Assembly (NCBI RefSeq): GCF_022695595.1
Contig: NZ_CP074380.1
Location: 7,840,501 to 7,904,500 of the forward strand
Source: Streptomyces sp. MST-110588
Lineage (GTDB): Bacteria > Actinomycetota > Actinomycetes > Streptomycetales > Streptomycetaceae
Length of the DNA: 64,000 nucleotides
Reading direction: 5' to 3'
The position numbers were made by a program, and so were the translations under genes. Below the pieces are notes generated by a model, which saw only the letters and a list, made by a program, of their open reading frames with translations, was not told the DNA's origin and ran no database searches. Positions 36,255 through 46,166 of this stretch are shown here, one piece after another (position 1 is the first letter of the stretch; each line of letters starts with the position of its first letter).

Positions 36255-37091
36255 TCATGGTCCGGGCGGCGGCATCAGAGCCTGGGTGACCGCGTCCAGG
36301 TCGGCCAGGCGGGCGGCGGGGGCAAGGTGTGAAGCCGTGGCGACGAGGACGAGTTCGGTGAGGGCGATCTCGTGGGTGAGGGGGGCGATCGGTCCTGCGG
36401 CCTCGCGCGGCAGACGGAACAGCACCTCGGCCTGGTCCGCGAGGGGCGATTCCCAGGCGTCGGTGACCAGGACCAGGCGCGTGCCGCGCGAGCGCGCCGC
36501 GTGGACGAAGCGCGCGGTGTCGGCGGAGTACCGACGGAAGTCGTACGCGACGAGTACATCGGACGGGCCCATGTCGAGCAGGGTGCGCGCCCGTGCGTGC
36601 GGGGCCCCGGGAACCCGGCGCGCACCGGGGCGCAGGCTCGCGAGCTGGCGGATCAGGTACTCCGCGGCGAGTTCGCTCAAGGGACCGCCCAGGGCCCACA
36701 CCCCGCCGGCCTCGGCCAGCAGCGTGGCGGTCGTGGTGAGCAGGGGCCCGGTCACGGCGGACAGGGTGCCTTCCATGCCGGCCCGCAGGTTCTGCGCTGC
36801 TTGATGGGGGCCGGACTGCTGGGTGACGAATTCCCGTAGCCGCGACCGGTCCTGCTCCCGGGCGGTGGCCCGCACGGCGTCCTGGAACTCGGCGAAGCCG
36901 CCGAAACCCAGGCGACCGACCAGGCGCGAGGCGGTCGGCGGGCTGACCCCGGCACGGTCTGCGAGCGCCCGCAGTGAGCCGAGCGCCGCGAACGGATAGT
37001 CCTCCAGGAGCACGCGGACGACCGCTCGTTCACCAGGCGGCAGTTCGGGATAGATCTCGCCGAGGCGGGGCACCAGAGATTCGGTCTCCAT
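36255..37091 (-). CDS. MurR/RpiR family transcriptional regulator
   Basis: A 278-aa protein. The N-terminal HTH_6 domain is 'LPPGERAVVRVLLEDYPFAALGSLRALADRAGVSPPTASRLVGRLGFGGFAEFQ' (about 16-70). The C-terminal SIS domain is 'GVWALGGPLSELAAEYLIRQLASLRPGARRV...DVLVAYDFRRYSADTARFVHAARSRGTRLVLVTDAWESPLA' (about 130-230), which binds phosphosugars or other small ligands in the family. The ATG at 37091 is 66 bases from the divergent threonine synthase start, and AT-rich GTTACA/TGTTAT-like half-sites lie between. It probably regulates that gene. Confidence 0.92.
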   Translation of the reverse strand: METESLVPRLGEIYPELPPGERAVVRVLLEDYPFAALGSLRALADRAGVSPPTASRLVGRLGFGGFAEFQDAVRATAREQDRSRLREFVTQQSGPHQAAQNLRAGMEGTLSAVTGPLLTTTATLLAEAGGVWALGGPLSELAAEYLIRQLASLRPGARRVPGAPHARARTLLDMGPSDVLVAYDFRRYSADTARFVHAARSRGTRLVLVTDAWESPLADQAEVLFRLPREAAGPIAPLTHEIALTELVLVATASHLAPAARLADLDAVTQALMPPPGP

Positions 37092-37156
37092 GCTGACGAA
37101 TGTTACATGGATCGCCCATTGACGTGATCGGTGAAACGATTGTTATGTTTACGTTC

Positions 37157-38221
37157 ATGACTACCTGGCGCGGCCTGATCAACAGCGACTACCGGCGTTG
37201 GCTGCCGGTCACCGACACCACTCCCGTGGTGTCCCTCCACGAGGGCAACACCCCCTTGCTCCACTCGGACCGCCTGTCCTCGCTGACCGGATGCGACATC
37301 TGGCTGAAGGTGGAGGGCGCCAACCCCACCGGGTCGTTCAAGGACCGCGGGATGACCGTGGCCGTGAGCAACGCGGCGGCGAACGGCGCCGAGGCCGTCA
37401 TCTGCGCATCCACCGGCAACACCAGCGCCTCGGCCGCCGCCTACGCGGCACGCGCCGGCATCGCGTGCGTGGTGCTCGTTCCTCAGAAGGCGATCGCGCT
37501 CGGCAAGCTGGCCCAGGTCGTACGGTACGGAGCGCGGATCGTCGAGGTCGCTGGAACCTTCGACGACTGTCTGCGCATCGCCCGGGAACTCGCTGCTCAC
37601 CACCGTGTCGCGCTGGTCAACTCCGTCAACAACCAGTGGCGGCTGGCAGGGCAGCGAACGGTCGCCTACGAAATCGTCGACGCCTTGGGCGACGCGCCGG
37701 ACATCCACTGCCTGCCGGTGGGCAACGGCGGCAACATCACCGCCACCTGGAGCGGCTACCAGACCTACGCCGCCGACGGCCCGGCCGGGCGAACGCCACG
37801 CATGTGGGGTTTCCAGGCCGCCGGTGCGGCACCACTCGTACACGGCGCGCCCGTCGCCGTGCCCGACACCGCCGCGAGCGCGATCCGCGTCGGCAACCCG
37901 GCGACGTGGGACGGCGCCATCAGTGCCCGCGACGAGTCCCATGGACTGATCCGCGCGGTGACCGACGAGCAGATCTTCGACGCCTACCGTGATGTCGCCC
38001 GCCATGACGGCGTGTTCGCCGAACCCGCCTCGGCGGCCGGCCTCGCCGGCATCCTCGACCAGCAGCGCAAAGGCCATCTCGCACCGGGACAGAGGATCGT
38101 GATCACGCTGAGCGGCAACGGACTGAAGGACCTCGACGCCTCCATGGGAGACGGTTACACCTCCACCCGTACCTCGGCGTCCACCGCCGAGGTGGCCCAC
38201 GCCCTGCGCCTGACCGACTGA
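37157..38221 (+). CDS. thrC: Threonine synthase
   Basis: A 354-aa PLP enzyme converting O-phosphohomoserine to threonine. The sequence has the full family set: '[17 protein letters not shown]', the PLP lysine in '[18 protein letters not shown]', '[28 protein letters not shown]', the glycine loop '[15 protein letters not shown]', '[12 protein letters not shown]' and 'TLSGNGLKD'. The ATG at 37157 was chosen by the family start (MTTWRGLI); a longer start at 37142 is possible. It stands alone, divergent from an RpiR regulator rather than with hom/thrB, so this may be a second copy under different control. Confidence 0.93.
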   Translation: MTTWRGLINSDYRRWLPVTDTTPVVSLHEGNTPLLHSDRLSSLTGCDIWLKVEGANPTGSFKDRGMTVAVSNAAANGAEAVICASTGNTSASAAAYAARAGIACVVLVPQKAIALGKLAQVVRYGARIVEVAGTFDDCLRIARELAAHHRVALVNSVNNQWRLAGQRTVAYEIVDALGDAPDIHCLPVGNGGNITATWSGYQTYAADGPAGRTPRMWGFQAAGAAPLVHGAPVAVPDTAASAIRVGNPATWDGAISARDESHGLIRAVTDEQIFDAYRDVARHDGVFAEPASAAGLAGILDQQRKGHLAPGQRIVITLSGNGLKDLDASMGDGYTSTRTSASTAEVAHALRLTD

Positions 38222-38441
38222 GAGCCCGGTGCGCTACGGGAAAGCGCGGCGAGCGGGCGCGCGCCAAACCGCAGATTCCCGATGACACCCGTCCAGCGCC
38301 CGGGCACCCGGTCCACACCGTGGACCGTGCAGCCGGCCGCGTCGAGCGCCGTCGCTGGGGCCGGTCCCGCCGCCGGGGCCGGTCCGCCGCCGGGGCACAG
38401 AGAGCGTTCGGCGTGGTGCGCGAGCCACCCGCTTCCGCAAT

Positions 38442-39401
38442 TCAGGTCGCGGTGGGGCGGGAGGCACGGTTGCCGGCCCATACCGCCCCGATGACCAGAG
38501 CGCAGCCGCACAGTTGGGCGTAGGTGGGAGTCTCGTGAAGAATGAGCCGGGCGAAACCGATCGCCATGACGGGTTGCAGGAGCAGCAGAGCGGCTGTGGT
38601 GTTGGCCGAGAGGTGCGGACTGCCCTTGCTGATCAGCAGCCATGCCACCACTTGGCCGAGCAGGGCGAGTGCGGTGATCCATCCCCATGAGGCGACCGGG
38701 ACGGACAGTGCCAGACCCGTGGTGAACACGCTGATCACACCCGAGGTGACGGCCGCCGAAGCGGTGGACAGACACACGGGACCGACCAGGTGCCGGCTTG
38801 AGCGCCGGCCGGACCGCCGGCTGAGATACAGATACGCGGCGTACGCGAATCCGGCACCGATGCCCAGGAACGTGCCCCGCACCGGATGACCGGGCTGCCG
38901 ACCAAAGTTGAGCACGCCGCCGGCCAAGGCGATGCCGACGAGCATCAGGGGGCAGGTCCACAGGAAACGGCGCGGGATCCTCGTGCCGTCGAACAGGCGG
39001 GCCAGCAGAGGGAAGACGATGACCTGCACGTTGATGAGTACGGTGGAGATGGCCGCGCCGACGTCCAGGATGCTGAGGGTCCACATCACGTAGTCGGTCC
39101 CGAGGAAGATCCCCGCGATGAGCGCGTACCGGCGCACAGGACGTGGCAGCGCCCCGCGGCGCCGGGTCTCGTACACCAGCAGCGGGACCAGGGGGACCAG
39201 AGCGATCGCACAGCGCAAGAAGGCCGCCGTGCCGGCGTCGACGTGGGCGAGCTTGACGAAGATCGCGGAGGCCGACAGGCAGGCGGCCCCGCCGATGATG
39301 AACAGACCGGCCACCGTCTGGGGCGCCGACCTGTCCCGAAAGAGGGACGAGCGAGGGCGGGTTTCGGGCGCGACATCCACAACCAGCACCCTGCCACCCA
39401 A
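38442..39401 (-). CDS. EamA/DMT family transporter
   Basis: A 319-aa inner-membrane protein with ten predicted helices in two EamA repeats ('LFIIGGAACLSASAIFVKLAHVDAGTAAFLRCAIALVPLVPLL' and 'GTFLGIGAGFAYAAYLYLSRR...LLLLQPVMAIGFARLILHETPTYAQLCGCALVIGAVW'). DMT proteins export amino acids, nucleosides or drugs. It is divergent from a LysR gene with about 50 bases between starts, a classical exporter-regulator pair. The C-terminus is complete. Confidence 0.93.
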   Translation of the reverse strand: MGGRVLVVDVAPETRPRSSLFRDRSAPQTVAGLFIIGGAACLSASAIFVKLAHVDAGTAAFLRCAIALVPLVPLLVYETRRRGALPRPVRRYALIAGIFLGTDYVMWTLSILDVGAAISTVLINVQVIVFPLLARLFDGTRIPRRFLWTCPLMLVGIALAGGVLNFGRQPGHPVRGTFLGIGAGFAYAAYLYLSRRSGRRSSRHLVGPVCLSTASAAVTSGVISVFTTGLALSVPVASWGWITALALLGQVVAWLLISKGSPHLSANTTAALLLLQPVMAIGFARLILHETPTYAQLCGCALVIGAVWAGNRASRPTAT

Positions 39402-39454
39402 GATCCCACAGCACTATTTACCGTTTGTACGCTCCATTGCATAGTCTCGCTCAG

Positions 39455-40408
39455 GTGTTGTCATGGGAGAGGCTCAGAGTGTTCGCGGCCGTGGCCGAGC
39501 ACGGTTCGGTAAGCGCCGCCGCCGAACAGTTGCATGTGACCGGACCCGCGATCTCGCAGCACATCCGCCGCCTGGAACGGGAAGCCGGCTGCAAGCTCGT
39601 CGAACCGTCCGGGCGCGGCATCCGACTCACCCACGCCGGACGGGTCCTGGCCTCCTCCGCGCAGAAGATGGCCACCGTCGCCGCCCATGCCACCATGGAC
39701 CTCGCCGCCGTCAGCGGTCTGATCGCCGGTCCCCTGCGTATCGGGGCCGTCGCCTCCGCCTTGCGGTCCCTGATCCCACCGGCCCTGGTGACGCTGACCG
39801 ACCGTCACCCGCGGCTGGAGCCGGAGGTACGCGACGGAGAGGCGGCGCACCTGCTGCCCGAGCTGCACACCGGAGAGCTCGACGCCGTGGTCATCGAAAG
39901 CTGGACCCACGCACCGGCCCGCATCCCGCCCGGAACCCACACCCACATCCTGGTGCACGAGCAGGCGCTGCTGGCCGTACACCCGCGCCACCCGCTCACC
40001 CACCTCCAGGAAGTGCCCCTGAGCAGCCTGCACGACCTGACCTGGGCCAGTTGCCCGCCAGGCAGCGACGCCCACCAGGCCCTCGAACAACTGCTGCGCC
40101 GGCACACCGGGCACGACGCGAAAGTCCGCTACTGCGTGGCCGACTACGCCACCCAGATCGAACTGGTCGCCACCGGACTCACCGCCGCACTGATACCGCG
40201 GATGGCCGCACCCACCGCAGAGAGCCGGATCCGCCTCATCCCGTGCCGCCCGGCGGTGACACGCACCATCGCCGTGGCCACGGCCCAGACCAATGCCACC
40301 CCGGCCGTCAACGCCTTCGTCGCCGAGATGGCCCGCACCGTCCACAGCAGAATCCAGTGCCGGGCCGCAGACCCCGGCCCTCCCGTGACCGGGGCCTGCG
40401 GCCCGTAG
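39455..40408 (+). CDS. LysR family transcriptional regulator
   Basis: A 317-aa protein. The HTH is 'WERLRVFAAVAEHGSVSAAAEQLHVTGPAISQHIRRLEREAGCKLVE' (residues about 3-50), followed by a periplasmic-binding-like effector domain ('PLRIGAVASALRSLIPPALVTLTDRHPRLEPEVRDGE', 'HEQALLAVHPRHPLTH', 'VATGLTAALIPRMA'). I used the GTG at 39455, which gives the family start. No ribosome site precedes it, so the mRNA may be leaderless. It probably controls the divergent DMT exporter in response to the transported compound. Confidence 0.92.
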   Translation: MLSWERLRVFAAVAEHGSVSAAAEQLHVTGPAISQHIRRLEREAGCKLVEPSGRGIRLTHAGRVLASSAQKMATVAAHATMDLAAVSGLIAGPLRIGAVASALRSLIPPALVTLTDRHPRLEPEVRDGEAAHLLPELHTGELDAVVIESWTHAPARIPPGTHTHILVHEQALLAVHPRHPLTHLQEVPLSSLHDLTWASCPPGSDAHQALEQLLRRHTGHDAKVRYCVADYATQIELVATGLTAALIPRMAAPTAESRIRLIPCRPAVTRTIAVATAQTNATPAVNAFVAEMARTVHSRIQCRAADPGPPVTGACGP

Positions 40409-40571
40409 CTGTCACCGGCACAACCACCCGGCCCCGCTCACGGCACGAGGGCGATGCCACCGCGCACCCGCAGATCGATTCGATCGACATACCCGGCCGG
40501 CGGACTTACGAGAAACGCCACCTCGGGCCGCGATGCCCTCGCCCGCGCCCAGTCGGCGACCAGGCTCGGCG

Positions 40572-41306
40572 CTACCGCCGGGTGACCGAGCGGATCCAGG
40601 CGAGTTGCTGGGAGATCTCTCCGGCCTGGGCGACCGTCTCCCGGTCCGAACCGTTGAAGACGCCGAGGAGGGTTTCGGAGCCGCGTGGGCCGATGCTCAT
40701 CACCGGGCCTCCGGAGTCGCCACCGGCCGGGATCCCGGACACCTTCTCCATGCAGAAGTCCGGGCCGCCCGGTGCGGTGTGGCCCGCGCACCGGCGGTCG
40801 TCCGGCCGTATGACCCGCAGGCTGGACTGCTTGAGCACGGGGGACTGACAGGCGTTCTCGTCGTCGGTGCAGGTCGCGCCCCACCCGTACTGCTGCACGC
40901 GCTGGCCGAGGCGGACACCGGTCGAGGCCAGGCGCGCCGTGGGGATCTTCATCGGCGGGACCTTGATGAGCATCATGTCGGCGTGCGCGCTGCCGACGCG
41001 CTTGCCGGGCACCGGGTGGACCGTGGTGCCCTTGCGCATGTCGAGGTTGCCGATCCGGAAGGAGATCCGCTTGTCGGCGACCGGCTGCGCCTGCTCGTAG
41101 AAGCAGTGGGAGGCGCTGAGGATCCACTGGGGGGCGACCGCCGTCCCCGTGCACGCCGGTTTGCCGTCGACGAGCATGCGCACCGCCCACGGGCCATAGG
41201 TGCTCTTCGCCCCGCCGATGACGGCGGAGGCCGGCACGGACCACACCACCGAGCCCGTCACCAGCAGTAAGACGGTCAGCAGCAGTACACGAACTCGACG
41301 CACCAT
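40572..41306 (-). CDS. Secreted trypsin-like (S1) serine protease
   Basis: A 244-aa protein from the ATG at 41306 (GAAGGG upstream). A Sec signal (MVRRVRVLLLTVLLLVTGSV ... VPASA) is followed by the S1 mature start 'VIGGAKSTYGPWAVRML'. The catalytic triad is His in 'WILSASHCF', Asp in 'SAHADMMLIKV' and Ser in 'GIPAGGDSGGPVMSIG'. Six cysteines fit three disulphides. The specificity pocket was not resolved. Actinomycetes secrete many such proteases during development. It stands alone. Confidence 0.93.
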   Translation of the reverse strand: MVRRVRVLLLTVLLLVTGSVVWSVPASAVIGGAKSTYGPWAVRMLVDGKPACTGTAVAPQWILSASHCFYEQAQPVADKRISFRIGNLDMRKGTTVHPVPGKRVGSAHADMMLIKVPPMKIPTARLASTGVRLGQRVQQYGWGATCTDDENACQSPVLKQSSLRVIRPDDRRCAGHTAPGGPDFCMEKVSGIPAGGDSGGPVMSIGPRGSETLLGVFNGSDRETVAQAGEISQQLAWIRSVTRR

Positions 41307-41496
41307 CCGACAGTTCCCTTCATCGCGCATGAGCCTTACTGATGCTGAGACACATCACAGGGCCAAAAGGTTCCGAATGAGCAGAACGGAGACCCCGCTC
41401 CCTCGGCGCCAGCCAGTGCGCCCGTCTCCTGGCGCCCTTCCCGCCCAAGCCGGCTCGCGCCCGGCCCGGACCGCGGCGAGGTCACCCAGGGCCTGA

Positions 41497-41649
41497 GGAA
41501 GAAGGAGGAAGAAGTACGGCTCCGGAGTAAGCATCCGGACCCTGGCGGAGGAGATGGGCCGCTCCTACGGGGGCGGGCACCGGCTGCTCAAGGACGCCGG
41601 GATCATTCTCCGTTCCCGGGGCGGAGACCGGCGCACCGCTGATTCCTGA
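41497..41649 (+). pseudogene. C-terminal fragment of a small HTH protein
   Basis: After an in-frame TGA (41494) the frame reads YGSGVSIRTLAEEMGRSYGG, then GHRLLKDAGIILRSRGGDRR and stops. This is the C-terminal half of a widespread actinomycete HTH protein ('GASIR.LAE.TGRSYG.VHR.L...GV.LR.RGG'). The N-terminal half and start are missing. Confidence 0.7.
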
Positions 41650-42410
41650 CTGCGGAGCGGTCGGACGGCTGCGAAGGCGGTGCAGGTGCCGAGGGTGAGC
41701 GTCACCGGATTCAGCGCCGGGCCGGTGAGCCGTCCCTCGCCCAGCAGCGCGGGGTTCTCCCGCAGCAGATCCGCCATGCGATGACGCTGGTGCGGCAGTA
41801 CGGCGCGGATCCTGGCGGCGGTGGCGTGCACCAGCTCCCCGACGGAGGCGGCCGGATCGACCGGCAGCCGCAGCGGCAGGACGTGGGAGGCCACGCCCAT
41901 CGCCTCCTGGACGGCCGAGCCGTCCCGTCCCCGTACGACCAGCCCGACCACCGGCTTCCGCGCGCCGGTGTCGGCGTGCAGCACCATGGCCAGCGCCGCC
42001 GGGAACAAGGCGCTCGTGCTCACCGCGAGCGCCGCCGCGCCACGCCGCAGGCGCTCTTGGTGCGCCCGCGGGAGCGGAGCCACGCCCACGCCGTAGGGCA
42101 CGGCCTGTGTCCGCTCCATGAACTCCACCGCCGCGGCGCGCGGGCGCTCGTGCCCGCTGAAGTCCCGACGGACCAGCGGCCAGTCGGCGGCCGGATCCAG
42201 GACCTGCGCCACTTCCGGCCCGGTGCCCTCGAACCGTACGCGCAACGTCTCGCTCCCCGCGACGGTCCGCCGCAGCGCCGCTTCGAACAGTTCCTCGTCC
42301 AGCGCGCCGCGCAGGCGCACGTACAGTCCGACGTTGTACCGCCATCCGCCGTCGTCCAGCCGTGATCGGACTGCTGTGGGCGGGGGCGGGGCGGCCGTAG
42401 CCGGCAGCAC
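41640..42410 (-). pseudogene. NRPS condensation-domain remnant lacking the HHxxxDG core
   Basis: The frame starts like a condensation domain: 'WRYNVGLYVRLRGALDEELFEAALRRTVAGSETLRVRFEG', then 'VEFMERTQAVPY'. It then jumps past the catalytic HHxxxDG region to the second lobe ('ALAVSTSALFPAALAMVLHADTGARKPVVGLVVRGRD', 'VLPLRLPVDPAASVGELVHATAARIRAVLPHQRHRMADLL'). About 60-80 residues including the active site were deleted in frame, and nothing of adenylation or carrier domains follows. It lies downstream of a VioC-like hydroxylase and a DMT exporter on the same strand, suggesting a dead nonribosomal peptide cluster. Confidence 0.8.
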
Positions 42411-42419
42411 GGGGTACTG

Positions 42420-42728
42420 CGTCGTCGGCTACGGAAGGGGTGCTCGGTGGTGCCTCCGAGGCGGTGATGGTGAGGTTCTGGTGTACTGCTTCGGCCGGCT
42501 TGAGGGGGTCGAAGCCGCTGAAGGCGCGGTGACCGGACCGGTCGAAGAAGACGGCATCGCCGGGCCGGACGCCGCCCAGGCAAAGGCGCGGTCTTCCATA
42601 CCGTCACGCCCGCTGCACCGGCGCGACCGGCGTGACGGGCGTGAGGAGCTGGTGCGCCGGCGCGGCACCGGCCCTGCGGGGACGGTGCCGCGCATCCGGG
42701 GTCCGGCCGGGGTGAGGAGGAAGGTTAC
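42420..42728 (-). pseudogene. Unrecognised coding-like remnant
   Basis: Between the condensation remnant and the hydroxylase, one frame reads GVRPGDAVFFDRSGHRAFSG, then FDPLKPAEAVHQNLTITASE. Codon use is good but there is no start and it runs into the condensation remnant region. It is a likely fragment of the same lost biosynthetic gene. I do not recognise the family. Confidence 0.35.
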
Positions 42729-43820
42729 TCAGCCGGCCCCTACGACCCGGGCGTCCACCGCCTTGCGCAACGCGCGCGACTTGCGCAGGTCCCGGGTCAT
42801 CGTCATGCGCCGCAGCCACCGGTCCGTACCGTCGTAGCGGGCCGTGAAGGGCTTCCTTCCGTGCACCGCGCGGAAATTGTCCAGGAGGAGTACGGCGCCG
42901 GGCTCCAGTACGACGCTGGTCGCGGCCGACTCCAGCTCCGTGCACAGGGCGTCGAGCGCCTGCTGCGCGGCGCTGTCACCGGGAAGGGCGCTCATGAAGG
43001 GCGGGTCGATCCGCGCGTACGGGCGGTCGCGGCTGCCGAAGAGGGCGCTGATGGTGCTGGGGCGGCCGTCCTCGTCGAGCCCGGACGTGTGCTCCAGGTC
43101 CGGGAAGATCTGGAAGCGTTCGCAGAAGAGGATGTCGGTCTGCTCCGGCGAGAGCCCGCCGGTCGTGACCGGCGACACGGTCGTGGCCGTGCCCGGGTTG
43201 CGCAGGCTGACCAGGCCGATGTAGTCGGGCCTGCACGGGTGGAAGGCGTCTTCGACATGCAGGTACTGGTAGGCCGCGCTGGCGTGCCCGCTTTGTGCGT
43301 GCTCCTTCTCCCGCAGAGGCAGGATGTCCGTGATGAGGCGGCCGTCCTGGAGGAAGGACCAGCTAAAGGGGTCCCCGAGCTGCGCGCCGAGCAACAGGAG
43401 CCAGAAGTCGGCCTCGCGGGTGCGCTGTCCGCAGTGGTCCCGCCAGTGCTCCGGAGTCGGCCCCACCGACTGCGGGTCCCAGGGGTAGCCGGTGACCACG
43501 AGGGCCGGGTCCGTCTCCAGGTAGCGCATCTCGCCCAGCGCCTCCCGCAGCACGTCCGGCAGCCGGGCTCCCAAGGCCGGCGCGGAGCGCAGGAAGTGTG
43601 GGTGCTCGGGCCGGGCGTAACGGTCGATCTGCTCCCGGACCAGAGCACGTGCCCCGGCCGCCTCGCGGGAAGTGAGGTGGATGGTGCGGATATCGGTATC
43701 GGGCCTCTCTGTCATGGGATCGCCCCTCGCAATCGCTGATTCCCCGGCTGCTTGCCTTTTCCGCGCCCCCTCCGTCCTGTCGGTCCCTTCCAATCCGCTG
43801 TTCGGTATCGCCGGGTCCAT
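42729..43820 (-). CDS. VioC/AsnO-type Fe(II)/2-oxoglutarate amino-acid hydroxylase
   Basis: Up to 363 aa of the TauD/clavaminate synthase-like family. The iron ligands are H-x-E in 'YLHVEDAFHPCRPDYIGLVSLRNP' and the distal His in 'LLLDNFRAVHGRKPFTARYDGTDRWLRRMTMTRDLRKSR', which carries the 2-oxoglutarate-binding Arg. This pattern is close to VioC (arginine) and AsnO-like beta-hydroxylases that make building blocks for nonribosomal peptides. Two starts have ribosome sites: the ATG at 43820 (AAGGGAAGG) and the ATG at 43715 (GAGGGG), the latter giving 328 aa. The upstream DMT gene has no stop before it, so the two form one open frame. The likely substrate is a free amino acid such as arginine or asparagine. 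Confidence 0.88.
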   Translation of the reverse strand: MDPAIPNSGLEGTDRTEGARKRQAAGESAIARGDPMTERPDTDIRTIHLTSREAAGARALVREQIDRYARPEHPHFLRSAPALGARLPDVLREALGEMRYLETDPALVVTGYPWDPQSVGPTPEHWRDHCGQRTREADFWLLLLGAQLGDPFSWSFLQDGRLITDILPLREKEHAQSGHASAAYQYLHVEDAFHPCRPDYIGLVSLRNPGTATTVSPVTTGGLSPEQTDILFCERFQIFPDLEHTSGLDEDGRPSTISALFGSRDRPYARIDPPFMSALPGDSAAQQALDALCTELESAATSVVLEPGAVLLLDNFRAVHGRKPFTARYDGTDRWLRRMTMTRDLRKSRALRKAVDARVVGAG

Positions 43821-44765
43821 CGCTGTCCTTCCCTTCGTGCTCAACTTGGTGTGCCGGGGTCCGCCTGCGCGGGCCTGCGGCGGGGCTGCCCGGTGGGTGT
43901 AGGAGGTGAATGTGATGCTGGCCAGGATCAGGGCCGCACCGGCCCAGTTCCAGCCGGTCAGCCGGTCACCGGCCAGCCAGTAGCCGAACAGCCCGGCGAA
44001 AGCCGGTTCGGCCGTCATGATCATCGCGATCCTGGTCGGCGGGAGAACGCGCTGGGCCCGGGTCTGTATGAAGTACGCCAGTGCCGAGGCTCCCACCGCG
44101 ACGACGGCCAGCGTCGCCCACGTCCCCTGGCCGGCCGGAGCCGACAGGCCACCACCCAGCGCCACCGCGCCCAGGAGCCCGAGCAGCCCGACCGTGGCCA
44201 GTTGGACGAAGGCCAGCCGTCCGGTGTTCAGATCCGGGGCGGCCTGGCCCAGCAGGATCAGGTGCCCCGCGAAACACGCGGCACACGCCAGTGCCAGCAC
44301 ATCGCCCCAGTGGACCGCGAGCCCCTGCAGCGTGAGCAGCGCCAGCCCCGCCATCACGAGCCCTGTTCCGAGCAGTTGCGCCCCGGTGAGCCGCTCCCGC
44401 AGGAACAGTGCGGCCAGCACGGCGGTGAACACCACGGCTGTGCCCGTGATGAACCCGACGTTGGAGGCCGTGGTGCGGAGCAGGCTCGCGGTCTGGAACG
44501 CATACGCCGCGAACAGGACGGTGCCCGCAGTGCTGCCGGCGGTCAGCTCCCGCAGGGTGAGGCGGCACAGTGAACGCGCATGGACCACGCCCAGGAGCAG
44601 CGCGGCCCCAAGGAAGCGGTAGGTGAGGACCGACAGGAACGTCATCGTCTCCAGGGCGTCGCCGATTCCCACGAACGTCCAGCCCCACAGCGCGACGACG
44701 CCGAGCATCGCCGCGTTCCAGATGCCGCGTTCATGAGCGCAGCGCCACTTCCGGGCGCTCATCAT
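43821..44765 (-). CDS. EamA/DMT exporter without its own stop codon
   Basis: From the ATG at 44765 (MMSARKWRCAHERGIWNAAM) the frame encodes about ten membrane helices in two EamA units ('LGVVALWGWTFVGIGDALETMTFLSVLTYRFLGAALLLG', 'AMIMTAEPAFAGLFGYWLAGDRLTGWNWAGAALILASITFTSYTHR'). Where DMT proteins normally end, the frame continues without a stop through a 60-residue polar linker into the hydroxylase. A transporter-hydroxylase fusion of 678 aa is therefore possible, although internal starts with good ribosome sites exist. It probably exports the peptide or amino-acid product of the former cluster. Confidence 0.85.
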
Positions 44766-45019
44766 CAACTGCTGCAAACCGGCATTCCCCTTGGAGTCCC
44801 CAGTGGGCACCGGCCCGGTGCGTAGAAGATTCCGGACCGATCCGTGCACCCTCCACCCGGACAGACGCCGGCCCGGCCCCGGAAGTTGCCTCTGCGCCCC
44901 GGCTCCGCCACACCGCTCCCAGGCCGCAACTCCGCGCCCCGGCCGTGCCTTCGGCCCGCGGCGGCTGCTCCGCCACCCCGGGACGCGGACCCGGCACGGC
45001 TGCCCCGTTCCCCCGCCGA

Positions 45020-45933
45020 TCGGTGAAGCCGCCGTCCGAGGCGGCCCGTACGCAGACCTGGAGCCTGCTGTCCTTCCGGGATCCGGCCAAGAATCCGCTG
45101 GGGATCGTGCTGGCCGCAACCGCCAACGCCGAGGGCAGCATCATCACACAGGTGGCAGACGTCGAGGATGCCGACCACGCCGGGGCCACCGGAGCCTTCG
45201 GGTACGCGCTGAGCGTTCCCATGCTGACGCTCACGCAGGCGCTGCGTGACGCGCCGGCCGACGAGGCGTCGGCGCGGATCATCGAAGCGGGGCCGGTGAC
45301 GGGGGTAACGCACTCGTTGTCCGGCGGCGCTGTTGTGGAACTGCCCGGGCGGGGGCACGGTCCGCTGCCGGTGGGTGGGTGGCGGGCGGTGGGCAGCGAG
45401 CAGCGAGCAGCGGTGGGATGTTCTCTCGGGTGCGCCGCCTGGCGACGACCGTACTGCTGGCCGGGAACCGACTGATCGTCCAATGGCTCGCCAGCTCGCA
45501 GGAGGTGGCGCAGTTGCGCGCCACCGATGTGGCCTGGCTGCGCTCTCGCATAAGCGCGGTCCGGCCCGAACTGGCCAATGCGCTGGCAGCCTCGGTGCCC
45601 GACTGGGGCCGAGCCCGCATCGTGCGACATCATGTGGTGCAACCGCACCACTGGGGGCGCGGCAACGCCGGGCTGGGCGACGCAGCACACGGAAGCCACT
45701 CAATTGCCGGGCAGGGGCTGAGCACGGCTTTGCAGGGTGCCGCGATCCTCGCCCGCTCGCTGACCCAGGCTCAAGGGACCGCGCGTGCCGCGCCGTTCGC
45801 GCCGTACGAGCAGATGCGCAAGCCCTTCACCGAACACTTCCAGCGCTACCGGATGAGCCTGCCGCAATTGACGTCACAGCACACTGCTGGCGCCGGGCCC
45901 ACAGTCCTCTACGCCTCCTCGCGGATGGCATGA
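45020..45933 (+). pseudogene. Decayed FAD-dependent monooxygenase
   Basis: Two frames carry parts of one probable flavoprotein. The first (about 45020-45340) reads 'TQTWSLLSFRDPAKNPLGIVLAATANAEGSIITQVADVEDAD' and '...ALRDAPADEASARIIEAGPVTGVTHS'. The second (45418-45933) has 'RGNAGLGDAAHGSHSIAGQGLSTALQGAAILARSL', the 'GD..H...P..GQG...A..DA..L' FAD motif of aromatic-ring hydroxylases. The N-terminal dinucleotide-binding segment is missing and the frames do not join. The first half is the less certain match. Confidence 0.5.
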
Positions 45934-46166
45934 CGCGAGGCCAACCGGAGGCCGGAGCCTGTTACCAGGATCTGACTGAGATCAGCGGCACGGGGTGCAT
46001 CTGACCGGTCCCGTCGCAGACGCGGTGCCAAGGGCTCGGCGTGCCTTGCCGCCACTGCATCGATGTGTCCCAGCTCACGCGAGCGCCCCTTGACCTTCAC
46101 GTACGCGTCAAGGTCATACGGTGACCGCACTCGAAGATCCCGAAGCGAGGAAGCCCAGGCGCAACG

